Origin: JAXLYE01 sp046351595
GTDB lineage: Bacteria; Myxococcota_A; Polyangia; Palsa-1104; JAEUJZ01
Direction: 5' to 3'
Length of the DNA: 64,000 nt
NCBI GenBank assembly: GCA_046351595.1
Contig: JAXLYE010000006.1
Coordinates: forward strand, 124,001 to 188,000
Shown in pieces: positions 8,476-18,123 of this stretch; position 1 is the stretch's first letter; every line of letters starts with the position of its first letter. The notes under the pieces are model-generated. The model did not search any database. It was not told the origin of the DNA and saw only the letters and a list, made by a program, of their open reading frames with translations. Both the position numbers and the translations under genes were made by a program.

Positions 8476-9450
8476 TCAGAACGAAAAGTGGTTCATGCTC
8501 TTGTCGCCGTTGAGCGAGGGCTGGCTGCCGAGCACCGCACCGGCCGCGATGCCACCGCCCGCGATCGCCGCGGCGCCCGCCACGGTCACCCAGAACCACC
8601 ACTTCTTGTAGACCGGCGTGCTCGGCTTCTCGATGGTGATGGTCTTGATCTCGACCGCGTCCTTGCCGGGCACCAGCTTGACCGCGACGGCCTGCTTCTG
8701 GTCCTCGGCGATCTCGACGTCGCTCTGGTGCGAGATGTGGCCCAGGCGCTTGACGATCAGGCGGTGCTTGCCGACAAAGGCGACTCTTTTATACGGCGTG
8801 TTCCCGAGCTCGGTGCTGTCGACGAAGACGATGGCGCTCGAGGGGTCGGAGGTGACGATGAGGGTGCCGCGCGGGCGGGCCGCGCTCTCGAGTACACCGC
8901 GCCGCACCAGATCGCCGAGCATCTGCGTCGCCTGCTCGCCGCTGCAGTCGGGGCAGGGCGACTCGAGCCTGGCGCCGCTGGCCCCGACCTCGACGTCGAA
9001 GACCTCGATGCTGATCGCCCAGGCGCCCGCGGCCTTGGGCGAAGGCCGCTTGACGTCGACGGTAGCGCGCACCAGGACCTGCACCCCGAGCAGGCGGCCC
9101 AGGCGCTCCAGGCACGCGTCGTTGGTGCAGCCCTTGAGGGTCGGCTCGCTCTGGACGATGGCCTCGCGCTCGGTGGGCGAGGCGACCTCGTACTGCTGCT
9201 CGCGCAGCGCGCCCGAGATCGCGTCCTCCAGCGCCAGCCGCTCGCGCGGGCTCACGGCCTCGCTGACCCGGCTGGGCAGCGACGCCGCCCCCTTGCCCGC
9301 CAGCGCCTGCCCCGTACTCAATCCCAGCAAGAGCAGCAGGCCCAAGCCGATCAGCGGCAGCGCGATCGGCACCTGCTGCGCGCGCCCGCGCCGGCGCCCG
9401 TGCCGGTCAGAGGGTGCGGAGCAGCGTCGAAGGCTCGCAGCGAGTGACAT
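8476..9450 (-). CDS. PEGA-domain protein with C-terminal membrane anchor
   Basis: A 324-residue protein with an N-terminal hydrophobic segment (about 28-50), a domain with conserved Cys (GCTNDACLERLG and CPDCSG) that resembles the FlgO/TolB-like N-terminal region of myxobacterial PEGA proteins, a PEGA domain (about 195-260, GTLIVTSDPSSAIVFVDS onward) and a C-terminal WWFWVTVAGAAAIAGGGIAA membrane helix. PEGA domains are thought to act in surface or sensory proteins. It lies 47 bases downstream of the acyl-CoA dehydrogenase and 46 upstream of the propeller lipoprotein, all on the minus strand. Function is not known. Confidence 0.85.
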   Translation of the reverse strand: MSLAASLRRCSAPSDRHGRRRGRAQQVPIALPLIGLGLLLLLGLSTGQALAGKGAASLPSRVSEAVSPRERLALEDAISGALREQQYEVASPTEREAIVQSEPTLKGCTNDACLERLGRLLGVQVLVRATVDVKRPSPKAAGAWAISIEVFDVEVGASGARLESPCPDCSGEQATQMLGDLVRRGVLESAARPRGTLIVTSDPSSAIVFVDSTELGNTPYKRVAFVGKHRLIVKRLGHISHQSDVEIAEDQKQAVAVKLVPGKDAVEIKTITIEKPSTPVYKKWWFWVTVAGAAAIAGGGIAAGAVLGSQPSLNGDKSMNHFSF

Positions 9451-9497
9451 GAGGCCATCATAACGCAGCGCACAAGCTGCCTGGCGGCGATGTAGAG

Positions 9498-11192
<1,695 letters not shown>

Positions 11193-11354
11193 GGCGCGAT
11201 TGTATCCGCCAAGCCGCGCCGGCGCGCAGCGTTCCGGGGCGACCTTGCCGCAACGCCGCGCGGGGCCGGGCGCAGCGAGCCGTCCGGCCGCGGCCCGCGC
11301 GTGCGCCAGCCCGCAGAATGACCGCGGCGAGGGAACTGAGTTAGGCTTCGGGTT

Positions 11355-13004
11355 ATGGCGGTCCGACTTCGGGTTTGCGGCGCTCTGCTCGTCTTGCTGC
11401 TGACGATCGCGGCTTGCGGCGAGGTCGGCATGCCCCCCGTCGACGCACCGGCTGCGACGCTGGTGCTGGCGTCGCCCGAGTCGCCCATCGGGCTGAGCTA
11501 CGGCGAGCAGGCGACGCTGCTGTTGCGCTACCGCCAGCGCGGGCAGCCCCAGGCCGGCGTCACGCTGCGCCTGGCCACCGACGGCACCGCGGGCGGCGCG
11601 ACGCTCTCGACCGCGAGCGTGGTGACCAACGACCGCGGCGAGGCCAGCGCCCTGCTCACCTCGGGCGCCAGCGAGGCCGCGTTCCATGTGGTGGTCAGCG
11701 CGCCGCTCGCCTCGGACCTGGTGATCGACGTCGCGGTCTCGCGCTACGCCTTCGGCAGCATGGCCGTCGACGTCGACGGTACGCCCTATACCGGCACCAC
11801 CGCGGTGCGCGCCGGGCTGTTCACCGACGTCGACTGCGCGCAGCTGCCGCCGACGCCCAAGCTGCTCGGGGTGCTGCGCAGCCTGACGCGGCCCGAGCGC
11901 CGCAGCCTGCTGGTCTTCAATACGCTCTTGCGCCGCAGCTACAGCGTCATCGGCCGCGCCGAGGACAGCGCCGGGCACCTCGTGGCCTACGGCTGCGTCG
12001 AGGTCTCGGAGCAGCTCCTGTCCGCGGGCGTGCTGCTGCCGGTGACAGTGCCGATGCGCCCGATCTTCCCCGATCCCGTGGGCAGCTACAGCCTGCGCAG
12101 CGAGCTGCAGCTGCCGCCGACCGCCACCGCGCCGTGGTCGACGCTGGCCTGCGCGACGGGGCTGGGGCAGACGCTGGTCGACGCGCTGGTCGCGGCGCTG
12201 GCCACGCCCGAGCCGATGCTGGCGACGCGCATCACCAGCGCCCGCGGCGCCATCGACGCGCGCGGCTGCCGCCTCGTCGCCACCGCCGATCCGGACCAGT
12301 CGGCGCAGTCGCTGCTCGCCGGTAACCCGATGGGCTCGACGATGTCCGGCGTCGCCGCGGACACCGCCTCGCTGCTGGCGGTGGCGGTGCTGGCCTCGCG
12401 GCTCGACGTGCGCGGCGCCACGGCCGGCGGCTTCGTGGCCGATCACACCGTCGGCTCGATCACGCTGTCGACGGCGGCGACGCCGGTGACCTACCCGCTG
12501 AGCGACGTCTACCAGCCCAGCGCCCGCGACCTCATCGTCGTGCAGGACGAGTACGACCTGACCGTGCCGATGCACGCGCTGAGCGTCCAGCTGCCGCGGC
12601 TGTGGCGACGGGCGCAGCAGGATCTGGTGCTGGCGCCGCGGCGGCTGACCATGACCCCGAGCCAGCTCTGGCAGCAGGCGGTGATGGCGGCGAAGCAGGG
12701 CACGCTGACCGGCTGCGACGCCATCGAGTCCGCGATCTGCGCGAGCGTGGCCGCGCCGTGCAAGGGCCCGGTCGCGACCGCGTGCATGCTCGCGGTGGGC
12801 GCGGTCAGCAGCAAGCTCGGTACGTCGCTGGAGGACTCGATGGTGCCGATCGATCTGCGCTACACGACGACGCTCACCATCGAGGATCCGAACGGCACGC
12901 TGCAGGCGCGGTCGCTCGACAACGGCCAGGTCAGCGCGACGCTGGAGCTCAAGGCCGGCCCGACCGCGCTCAGCGGGCCGGTGACCGGCATGCGCCTGCC
13001 CTGA
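11355..13004 (+). CDS. Lipoprotein with N-terminal Ig-like (Big_1-type) domain
   Basis: A 549-residue secreted lipoprotein: hydrophobic signal ending TIAAC with the lipidation Cys at 21. Residues about 35-115 look like a bacterial Ig-like domain of the invasin/Big_1 sort (repeated AGVTLRL, VVTNDRGEASALL). The remainder is rich in Ala, Leu and Thr with scattered Cys and is not recognisable. It is divergent from the dehydrogenase gene (162 bases between starts) and convergent with the anti-sigma factor gene 18 bases away. Likely a cell-envelope protein of unknown role. Confidence 0.8.
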   Translation: MAVRLRVCGALLVLLLTIAACGEVGMPPVDAPAATLVLASPESPIGLSYGEQATLLLRYRQRGQPQAGVTLRLATDGTAGGATLSTASVVTNDRGEASALLTSGASEAAFHVVVSAPLASDLVIDVAVSRYAFGSMAVDVDGTPYTGTTAVRAGLFTDVDCAQLPPTPKLLGVLRSLTRPERRSLLVFNTLLRRSYSVIGRAEDSAGHLVAYGCVEVSEQLLSAGVLLPVTVPMRPIFPDPVGSYSLRSELQLPPTATAPWSTLACATGLGQTLVDALVAALATPEPMLATRITSARGAIDARGCRLVATADPDQSAQSLLAGNPMGSTMSGVAADTASLLAVAVLASRLDVRGATAGGFVADHTVGSITLSTAATPVTYPLSDVYQPSARDLIVVQDEYDLTVPMHALSVQLPRLWRRAQQDLVLAPRRLTMTPSQLWQQAVMAAKQGTLTGCDAIESAICASVAAPCKGPVATACMLAVGAVSSKLGTSLEDSMVPIDLRYTTTLTIEDPNGTLQARSLDNGQVSATLELKAGPTALSGPVTGMRLP

Positions 13005-13022
13005 GCGGCAGCGGCGCCGTCG

Positions 13023-13751
13023 TCAGAGCTTCTTGACCAGGCTGATCAGGCCCCCGAGCGCGCCGGTCAGGCGGATCGGGCCCTCGGTGACCACCAGCGA
13101 CAGGCAGTCCTCGTCGGGGTCGGCGACGTTCTCGTGGATGACGCTGTCGTCGCAGATCATGACGTCGCCGCGGCGCATGTGGCGCTCCCGATCGCTCAGG
13201 CCGCCCGAGAGGACGAGCACGCCCTCGGTCCCCTTGTGCGCGTGGCGCGGGATCGTGGCACCGGCCTGCAGCAGCAGCAGGCGCGTGCGCGGCCCGTCGG
13301 CCGGCAGCGGCAGCTCGGCCTCGGACAGCCCCTCCTTGAGGCGACGCCAGCGCAGCTCCGCGAGGCTGCCGCGCACGTACGGGCGCAGCGGCCCGGGCAG
13401 CGCCACCGAGAGCGGCTGGCTGAACACCTTGGGCCCGCGCCGCGTCGCATGAGCCGGGGCCGGCGCGCTCACGGCCGGCGACGGAGCGGGGCTCGTCGCG
13501 GCGGACGCCGGATCGGGCGCAGTCTCGATCGCGCGCAGGGCCTGCTGCAGCCGAGCTCCTGCCGACGGCGACAGCGGCGTCGGCGGCAGCTCGTCGAGCA
13601 GCGCGCCGCCCAGCTCCTCGTACTCCTTGACCCGCAGGCGACACGGCGCGCACAGCGCAAGGTGCGTGGCAACGAGCAGCCCCTGCGCCTCGGCGGTCGC
13701 GCCGGCGGCGTAGTCAAGCAGCCACGAGTCCGTGAGGTGGTGGTTCGGCAT
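13023..13751 (-). CDS. chrR: ChrR-type zinc/cupin anti-sigma factor
   Basis: A 242-residue cytoplasmic anti-sigma factor. The N-terminal zinc anti-sigma motif is complete: His5 (or His4), His30, Cys34 and Cys37, the same spacing as Rhodobacter ChrR (His6, His31, Cys35, Cys38). A Pro/Ala linker follows (about 85-115), then a cupin domain with HAHKGTEGVLVLSG, RGDVMICDDSVIHENV, matching the ChrR C-terminal fold. In Rhodobacter, ChrR holds the ECF sigma factor until singlet oxygen or peroxide causes release. The ATG overlaps the stop codon of the sigma factor gene (ATGA), so the pair is co-translated. The linker is longer than in Rhodobacter. Confidence 0.92.
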   Translation of the reverse strand: MPNHHLTDSWLLDYAAGATAEAQGLLVATHLALCAPCRLRVKEYEELGGALLDELPPTPLSPSAGARLQQALRAIETAPDPASAATSPAPSPAVSAPAPAHATRRGPKVFSQPLSVALPGPLRPYVRGSLAELRWRRLKEGLSEAELPLPADGPRTRLLLLQAGATIPRHAHKGTEGVLVLSGGLSDRERHMRRGDVMICDDSVIHENVADPDEDCLSLVVTEGPIRLTGALGGLISLVKKL

Positions 13752-14335
13752 CACTCTTCGTCCTGATCCTGAAGTATCGAGCGCAGCTTCTCGAAGGCAC
13801 GGCTCATCCGCGACTTGACCGTGCCGACGGGCAGGTGCAGCTCGTCCGCGATGTCGCGGTGGGTCTTGCCGGCAAAGAACGAGAGCTGCAAGAGCTCGAC
13901 CTGATCCTTGGGCAGGTGGCGCAGGGCCTCGCGCACGCGCTTCTCGCGCTCGCTGCTGCGGGTCTGCGCGTCGCCGTCGAGGAACGGCGCGGGCTGGAGC
14001 GACGGGTCGTCCGGATCGAGCTCGGGCCGCTGCTCGCGGCGCAGCGCGTCGATGCGCTTGTTGCGCGCGATGGTGTAGAGCCACGTCGAGACGCTGGCCT
14101 GCGCCGGGTCGTAGCGCTCGGCGACGCGCCACAGCGTCAGCATCGTCTCCTGCACCAGCTCCTCGGCGGTCACGGCGCTGCAGCCGGCGCGCATGAGGAA
14201 GGTCAAAAGGCGCGGCCCGAAGCGCTGGAACAGCGCCGCAAAGGCCTCGCGATCACGTTGCTGCGCCACCGCAGCGAGGAGGACCTCGGCAGGCACCTCT
14301 CCGCTCACGCCGTGCTGCTGCTGCTTACTCGACAT
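13751..14335 (-). CDS. rpoE: ECF RNA polymerase sigma factor (ChrR-controlled type)
   Basis: A 194-residue ECF sigma factor with region 2 (AFAALFQRFGPRLLTFL, then AEELVQETMLTLWR and WLYTIARNKRIDALR) and region 4 (LPKDQVELLQLSFF, HRDIADELHLPVGTVKSRM). The pairing with a ChrR-type anti-sigma factor places it in the ECF11/RpoE group that responds to singlet oxygen and organic peroxides. ATG 14335 gives the usual family length. An in-frame ATG at 14458, preceded by AAGGAG at 14471-14476, would add a 41-residue Pro/Ala-rich extension that does not resemble sigma factors. I looked for the TGATCC-N18-TAAGA promoter known for Rhodobacter RpoE upstream and did not find a convincing copy. Confidence 0.92.
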   Translation of the reverse strand: MSSKQQQHGVSGEVPAEVLLAAVAQQRDREAFAALFQRFGPRLLTFLMRAGCSAVTAEELVQETMLTLWRVAERYDPAQASVSTWLYTIARNKRIDALRREQRPELDPDDPSLQPAPFLDGDAQTRSSEREKRVREALRHLPKDQVELLQLSFFAGKTHRDIADELHLPVGTVKSRMSRAFEKLRSILQDQDEE

Positions 14336-14928
14336 TCCGGACCCATGAGCTAACGCAACGCCGGACAAAAGGGCAACTCCGCGCGCGCCTGCGACGAGCG
14401 CCAGCGGGCGCGCTGAGGCTCGCGGCGGCTGAGCCGCGGGGCGGGATGGTCCGCGCATACAGGCAAACACTCCTTCTTATACGCAGCGGCCCGCGGGGGG
14501 TTCGGTCGATCGGCACAAACCGAAACGCCGCGTCGGGAACGCGCCGTAGCGAGCGCCCTCGACCTGGCCGCCCGGGCCGCGTGCACCCGACCGCCCCGGC
14601 GCCGGGCGGGATCCGGAGCGAAGGGCTCGCAGCAGACGTCGTCTGTTATAACGAACAGTCGTCTGCTGTCCTCATTTCTCCCTCCGGACGGACTCCCAGA
14701 CTCACTACATACATTCCCGATCTCGCTCCCAATGCGCTCCCAGAGCTCCGCTGCGCGAGATGTTGCCGCCTTGTCACACAAGCGGCCCTGAGTTGCTACA
14801 TCCGTGAAACAGCGGCTGCATATGCTCATCAGCAACCGGCGTCAGCCTCGACGCAGAGGAAGCTCCGGAGCCGGCGCGCCGCGCTCGCTCCCGACCGCGC
14901 GAGGCGGCGCCCCACCCAGAGGGAACCC
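14336..14928. promoter_or_regulatory. Divergent non-coding region between sigma factor and TonB receptor
   Basis: About 590 bases with no credible gene. Reading towards the sigma factor, a stretch around 14471-14510 holds a possible GAACC/TATAAG promoter-like pair followed by AAGGAG. The receptor side contains the dyad described separately at 14630-14668. It presumably holds the promoters of both divergent operons. Confidence 0.5.
14630..14668. promoter_or_regulatory. Nested inverted repeat, candidate operator
   Basis: Outer arms CAGCAGACG (14630-14638) and CGTCTGCTG (14660-14668) are perfect complements. Inside lie a second palindrome CAGACGTCGTCTG (14633-14645) and a short hairpin CTGTT/AACAG (14643-14647 with 14654-14658) around GTTATAAC. 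It stands about 260 bases upstream of the TonB receptor start, a position that could suit an operator or a structured leader. Confidence 0.5.
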
Positions 14929-17900
14929 GTGTACGGACAACGATCATCGCCAAGAGCCGTGGCCTCGCCAAGCGCTGTGGCATCGCCAAGAGCCGTGGCC
15001 TCTCATCCCGCGCTGCGCCGCGCGACCCGCACCTGGCTGCTCGCCGGCGTCGCCCTGTTCGCCGGCCTCGGGCGGAGCTCGGCGCAGACGGTGGACCCGG
15101 CCGCTCCGGGAGCGACCCCGGGAGCCGCTCCGGACTCCGCCCCGCCCGTACCGCCCGCGCCGCCTGCTGCTGCGGCTCCTGCTGGGCCGAGCGCGCCCGC
15201 ACCGGCGCCCGCTCCGGCACCGACTCCGGCCCCCGCTCCGGCGGAGGGCGCGGCCCCGGCGCAAGCTCCGGCCAGCCCGGCGCCGGAGGCAGGGCAGGGC
15301 GCTGCGCCGCCGGCCGCCGAGGCGGCAAGCGGAGCGGCCGTGCCCGACGAGTCCGCGCGCCTGGCGCAGGTGAGCGGCCGCATCGTCGACAGCCGCAGCG
15401 GCAAGCCGCTGGCGCAGGTCTACGTCGGCGCCGCGGACACCGAGTACCAGACCGCCAGCGATGCGCAGGGAGCGTTCAGCCTGAAGCTGCCGCCGGGCCG
15501 GTACACCCTGCAGATCGCCTTCGACCTGTACGAGCTGCAGGCCATCGAGGTCGAGCTCGCGCCGCGGCAGGAGCTGCGCCTGGAGCGCCCGATCAAGCTG
15601 GTGCTCGAGGCCAAGTCGCGCGTCGAGCGCACCGTGATCCGCGAGCCGGATCGCAACAGCACCGAGGCCACGAACCTGCAGCGCAAGAACGCGGCCGCGG
15701 TCACCGACCGCATGTCGGCCGAGGAGATCAAGAAGTCCGCGGACTCCAGCGCCTCGCAGGCCGCCGCCCGACTGGTCGGCGCCACCGTCGTCGGCGACCG
15801 CTTCGTCTACGTGCGCGGCCTGGGCGAGCGCTACTCGAACGCGCTGTTCAACGGCGCGCCGCTGCCCAGCCCCGAGCCGGATCAGCAGGCGGTGCCGTTT
15901 GACATCTTCCCGAGCAGCCTGCTCGCCAACCTGACGCTCGCCAAGAGCGCGACACCGGACATACCCGGCGACTTCGCCGGCGGCTCGGTCCAGATCAATA
16001 CGCGCGACTTCCCGGGCAAGCTGACGCTCAACCTGGCGGGGACGTTCGGCGCCAATACGCAGACCGCGTTCCAGCCCATGCTCAGCTACCGCGGCGGCGG
16101 CCTGGACTGGCTCGGGCTCGACGACGGCACGCGCGCGCGGCCGCTGCAGCTCCCGGGCCAGAGCCGCGCCGAGTACGGGCGCAGCTTCCCGAACATCTGG
16201 TCGCCGCAGCGGGTGGCGCTCGGCTCGCCCAACTACTCGCTCTCGGCCTCGCTCGGCAACAACGCCACCGTCGCAGGCAAGAAGCTCGGCTACCTGGTTT
16301 CGCTGAGCTACTCGGCGCAGGCGCAGACGCGTGAAGAGGAGATCCGCGTCCTCAACCTGATCGACACCGGCACCGGCAAGGAGCTGCGCCCGCTCGTCAG
16401 CTACGGCGGCGAGCCGGGCGCGTTCGGGCGCGGCGACGGACCGTACTCGGTGCGCAGCACGTACTCGGTGCAGTGGGGCACGCTGGCCACGGTCTCTCTG
16501 AGCCCGGCCGCGGGGCACCGCATCACCCTGTCCGGCGTCTTCACCCAGAACGGCGACCGCGAGAGCCGCATCTACCAGGGCTTCAGCCAGGACCAGTTCG
16601 CGGATCTGTGGACGTCGCGGCTGCGCTTCATCTCGCGCAGCTTCGGCTTCGTGCAGCTCGGCGGCACGGATCACCTGGAGCGCTCGCGCATGGGCGGCAG
16701 CGACATCGACTGGTCGGTCACCTACGCCGCGGCCGCGCGCTCGGAGCCAGACAACCGCGAGGTCACGTACCTGCGCAAGGACGACGGCAAGTACCACTAC
16801 AGCCCGCAGAGCCCGAGCGGCCAGCGCTTCTTTTCCGACAACGTCGAGCACCAGATCAACGCGAACCTGGACTTCACGCAGGCGTTCAAGCAGTGGCGTG
16901 ACCTGGCCTCGCGCATAAAGCTCGGCGCCGCGGCGCGCTACCGCATGCGCAGCTTCGAGGCGCACCGCTACAAGTTCGGCTTCGGCGGGCTGCGCGACCT
17001 GGACGATACGCTGCCGCCCGAGCAGATCTTCGCGGCCGAGAACATCGGCACCAAGCTCGACTTCCGCGAGAACACCAACACCGCGGACACGTACAGCGGC
17101 CGCATGGCCATCCTGGCGGCGTACGCGCTGGTCGATCTGCCGCTGGCCTCGCGGCTGCGCCTGACCACGGGCCTGCGCTTCGAGGCGGCGCTGCAGCGCC
17201 TGAGCTCACGCGACCCGCGCAACGCCGACATGCCGCTGGAGGTGGCGCTCGATACCTACGATCCGCTGCCCTCGGCCAACCTGGTCTACCAGATCAACAG
17301 CGACATGAACCTGCGCGCCGGCGCGTCGATGACGGTGGCGCGCCCCGAGTTCCGCGAGCTCGCGCCGTTCCAGTTCGCGGACTTCTTCGGCGGCGAGCTG
17401 GTCCAGGGCAACCCGGCGCTTTCGCGCACGCGCATCGCCAACACCGACCTGCGCTGGGAGTGGTTCCTGGGCCCCGTGGATCTTGTCGCGGTGAGCGCCT
17501 TCTACAAGTACTTCGACCGGCCGATCGAGACGACGATCAACGCCGGCGGGGATCTCATCCGCTCGTTCGCCAACGCCCGCTCCGCGACGAACTTCGGCGC
17601 CGAGCTGGAGGCGCGCAAGGAGCTCGCGTACCGCGGCCGCGGCCTGCGCGGCGTCTCGGTCGGCGGCAACCTGACGCTCATCTACTCGCGCGTCGACCTG
17701 ACGGACGTCGAGGGCCAGCAGACCAGCCGCCAGCGCGCGCTGCAGGGCCAGTCGCCCTTTGTCCTGAATGCGTTCATCGAGCTCGATCGCGCGGACTGGG
17801 GCACGCAGGCGCGCGTCCTTTACAACGTCTTCGGCGAGCGCATCGATCAGGTGGGCGCCTTCGGGCTGCCGGACAAGTACGAGCAGCCGCGCCACCAGCT

Positions 17901-18096
17901 CGACGTCACGGTGTCGCAGCGGCTGGCGCAGGGGCTGATGCTGCGCCTGTCCGCGCGGAACCTCATCAACTCACCGGTCCACGTCATCCAGCGCGGCACC
18001 GTCCTGCACAACGGTCAGGAGCAGCCGGTCGCGGAAACCACGCTGCGCTACCAGACCGGCGCGGTCGTGAGCGCGACGCTCTCGTACAACCGCTGA
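14929..18096 (+). CDS. TonB-dependent outer membrane receptor with carboxypeptidase-regulatory-like domain
   Basis: Starting from GTG 14929 (AGAGGG five bases upstream; no ATG is available near the signal peptide) the product has 1055 residues. Order: Arg/Ser/Val/Ala repeat (about 8-25), signal peptide (about 31-52, ending SSAQ), a Pro/Ala-rich linker (56-140), a CarboxypepD_reg-like domain (about 147-235, VSGRIVDSRSGKPLAQVYV), the plug (about 255-370, FVYVRGLGERYSNALFNG), then a long beta-barrel. The YVRGLGERY plug motif is typical of this receptor branch. It imports a ligand across the outer membrane using TonB energy; the ligand cannot be told. A lipoprotein gene follows after 27 bases, probably as its surface partner. 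Confidence 0.9.
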   Translation: MYGQRSSPRAVASPSAVASPRAVASHPALRRATRTWLLAGVALFAGLGRSSAQTVDPAAPGATPGAAPDSAPPVPPAPPAAAAPAGPSAPAPAPAPAPTPAPAPAEGAAPAQAPASPAPEAGQGAAPPAAEAASGAAVPDESARLAQVSGRIVDSRSGKPLAQVYVGAADTEYQTASDAQGAFSLKLPPGRYTLQIAFDLYELQAIEVELAPRQELRLERPIKLVLEAKSRVERTVIREPDRNSTEATNLQRKNAAAVTDRMSAEEIKKSADSSASQAAARLVGATVVGDRFVYVRGLGERYSNALFNGAPLPSPEPDQQAVPFDIFPSSLLANLTLAKSATPDIPGDFAGGSVQINTRDFPGKLTLNLAGTFGANTQTAFQPMLSYRGGGLDWLGLDDGTRARPLQLPGQSRAEYGRSFPNIWSPQRVALGSPNYSLSASLGNNATVAGKKLGYLVSLSYSAQAQTREEEIRVLNLIDTGTGKELRPLVSYGGEPGAFGRGDGPYSVRSTYSVQWGTLATVSLSPAAGHRITLSGVFTQNGDRESRIYQGFSQDQFADLWTSRLRFISRSFGFVQLGGTDHLERSRMGGSDIDWSVTYAAAARSEPDNREVTYLRKDDGKYHYSPQSPSGQRFFSDNVEHQINANLDFTQAFKQWRDLASRIKLGAAARYRMRSFEAHRYKFGFGGLRDLDDTLPPEQIFAAENIGTKLDFRENTNTADTYSGRMAILAAYALVDLPLASRLRLTTGLRFEAALQRLSSRDPRNADMPLEVALDTYDPLPSANLVYQINSDMNLRAGASMTVARPEFRELAPFQFADFFGGELVQGNPALSRTRIANTDLRWEWFLGPVDLVAVSAFYKYFDRPIETTINAGGDLIRSFANARSATNFGAELEARKELAYRGRGLRGVSVGGNLTLIYSRVDLTDVEGQQTSRQRALQGQSPFVLNAFIELDRADWGTQARVLYNVFGERIDQVGAFGLPDKYEQPRHQLDVTVSQRLAQGLMLRLSARNLINSPVHVIQRGTVLHNGQEQPVAETTLRYQTGAVVSATLSYNR
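14947..15000 (+). repeat. Three 18-bp tandem repeats at the 5' end of the TonB receptor gene
   Basis: Units TCGCCAAGAGCCGTGGCC (14947-14964 and 14983-15000) flank one variant copy (14965-14982, three or so changes). They encode SPRAVA-type hexapeptides before the signal peptide and supply several in-frame GTG codons, which makes the true start ambiguous. Confidence 0.85.
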
Positions 18097-18123
18097 GCAC
18101 TTCATACAGGGAAGGGAACGAAC

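Noticed and set aside
14471..14510. RpoE/ECF11 autoregulatory promoter upstream of the sigma gene
   Set aside because: A TATAAG-like element is present but the -35 partner and spacing do not match the known TGATCC-N18-TAAGA motif.
14944..16965. 673-codon minus-strand frame opposite the TonB receptor
   Set aside because: Composition is that of an antisense shadow; the receptor frame has complete domain motifs.
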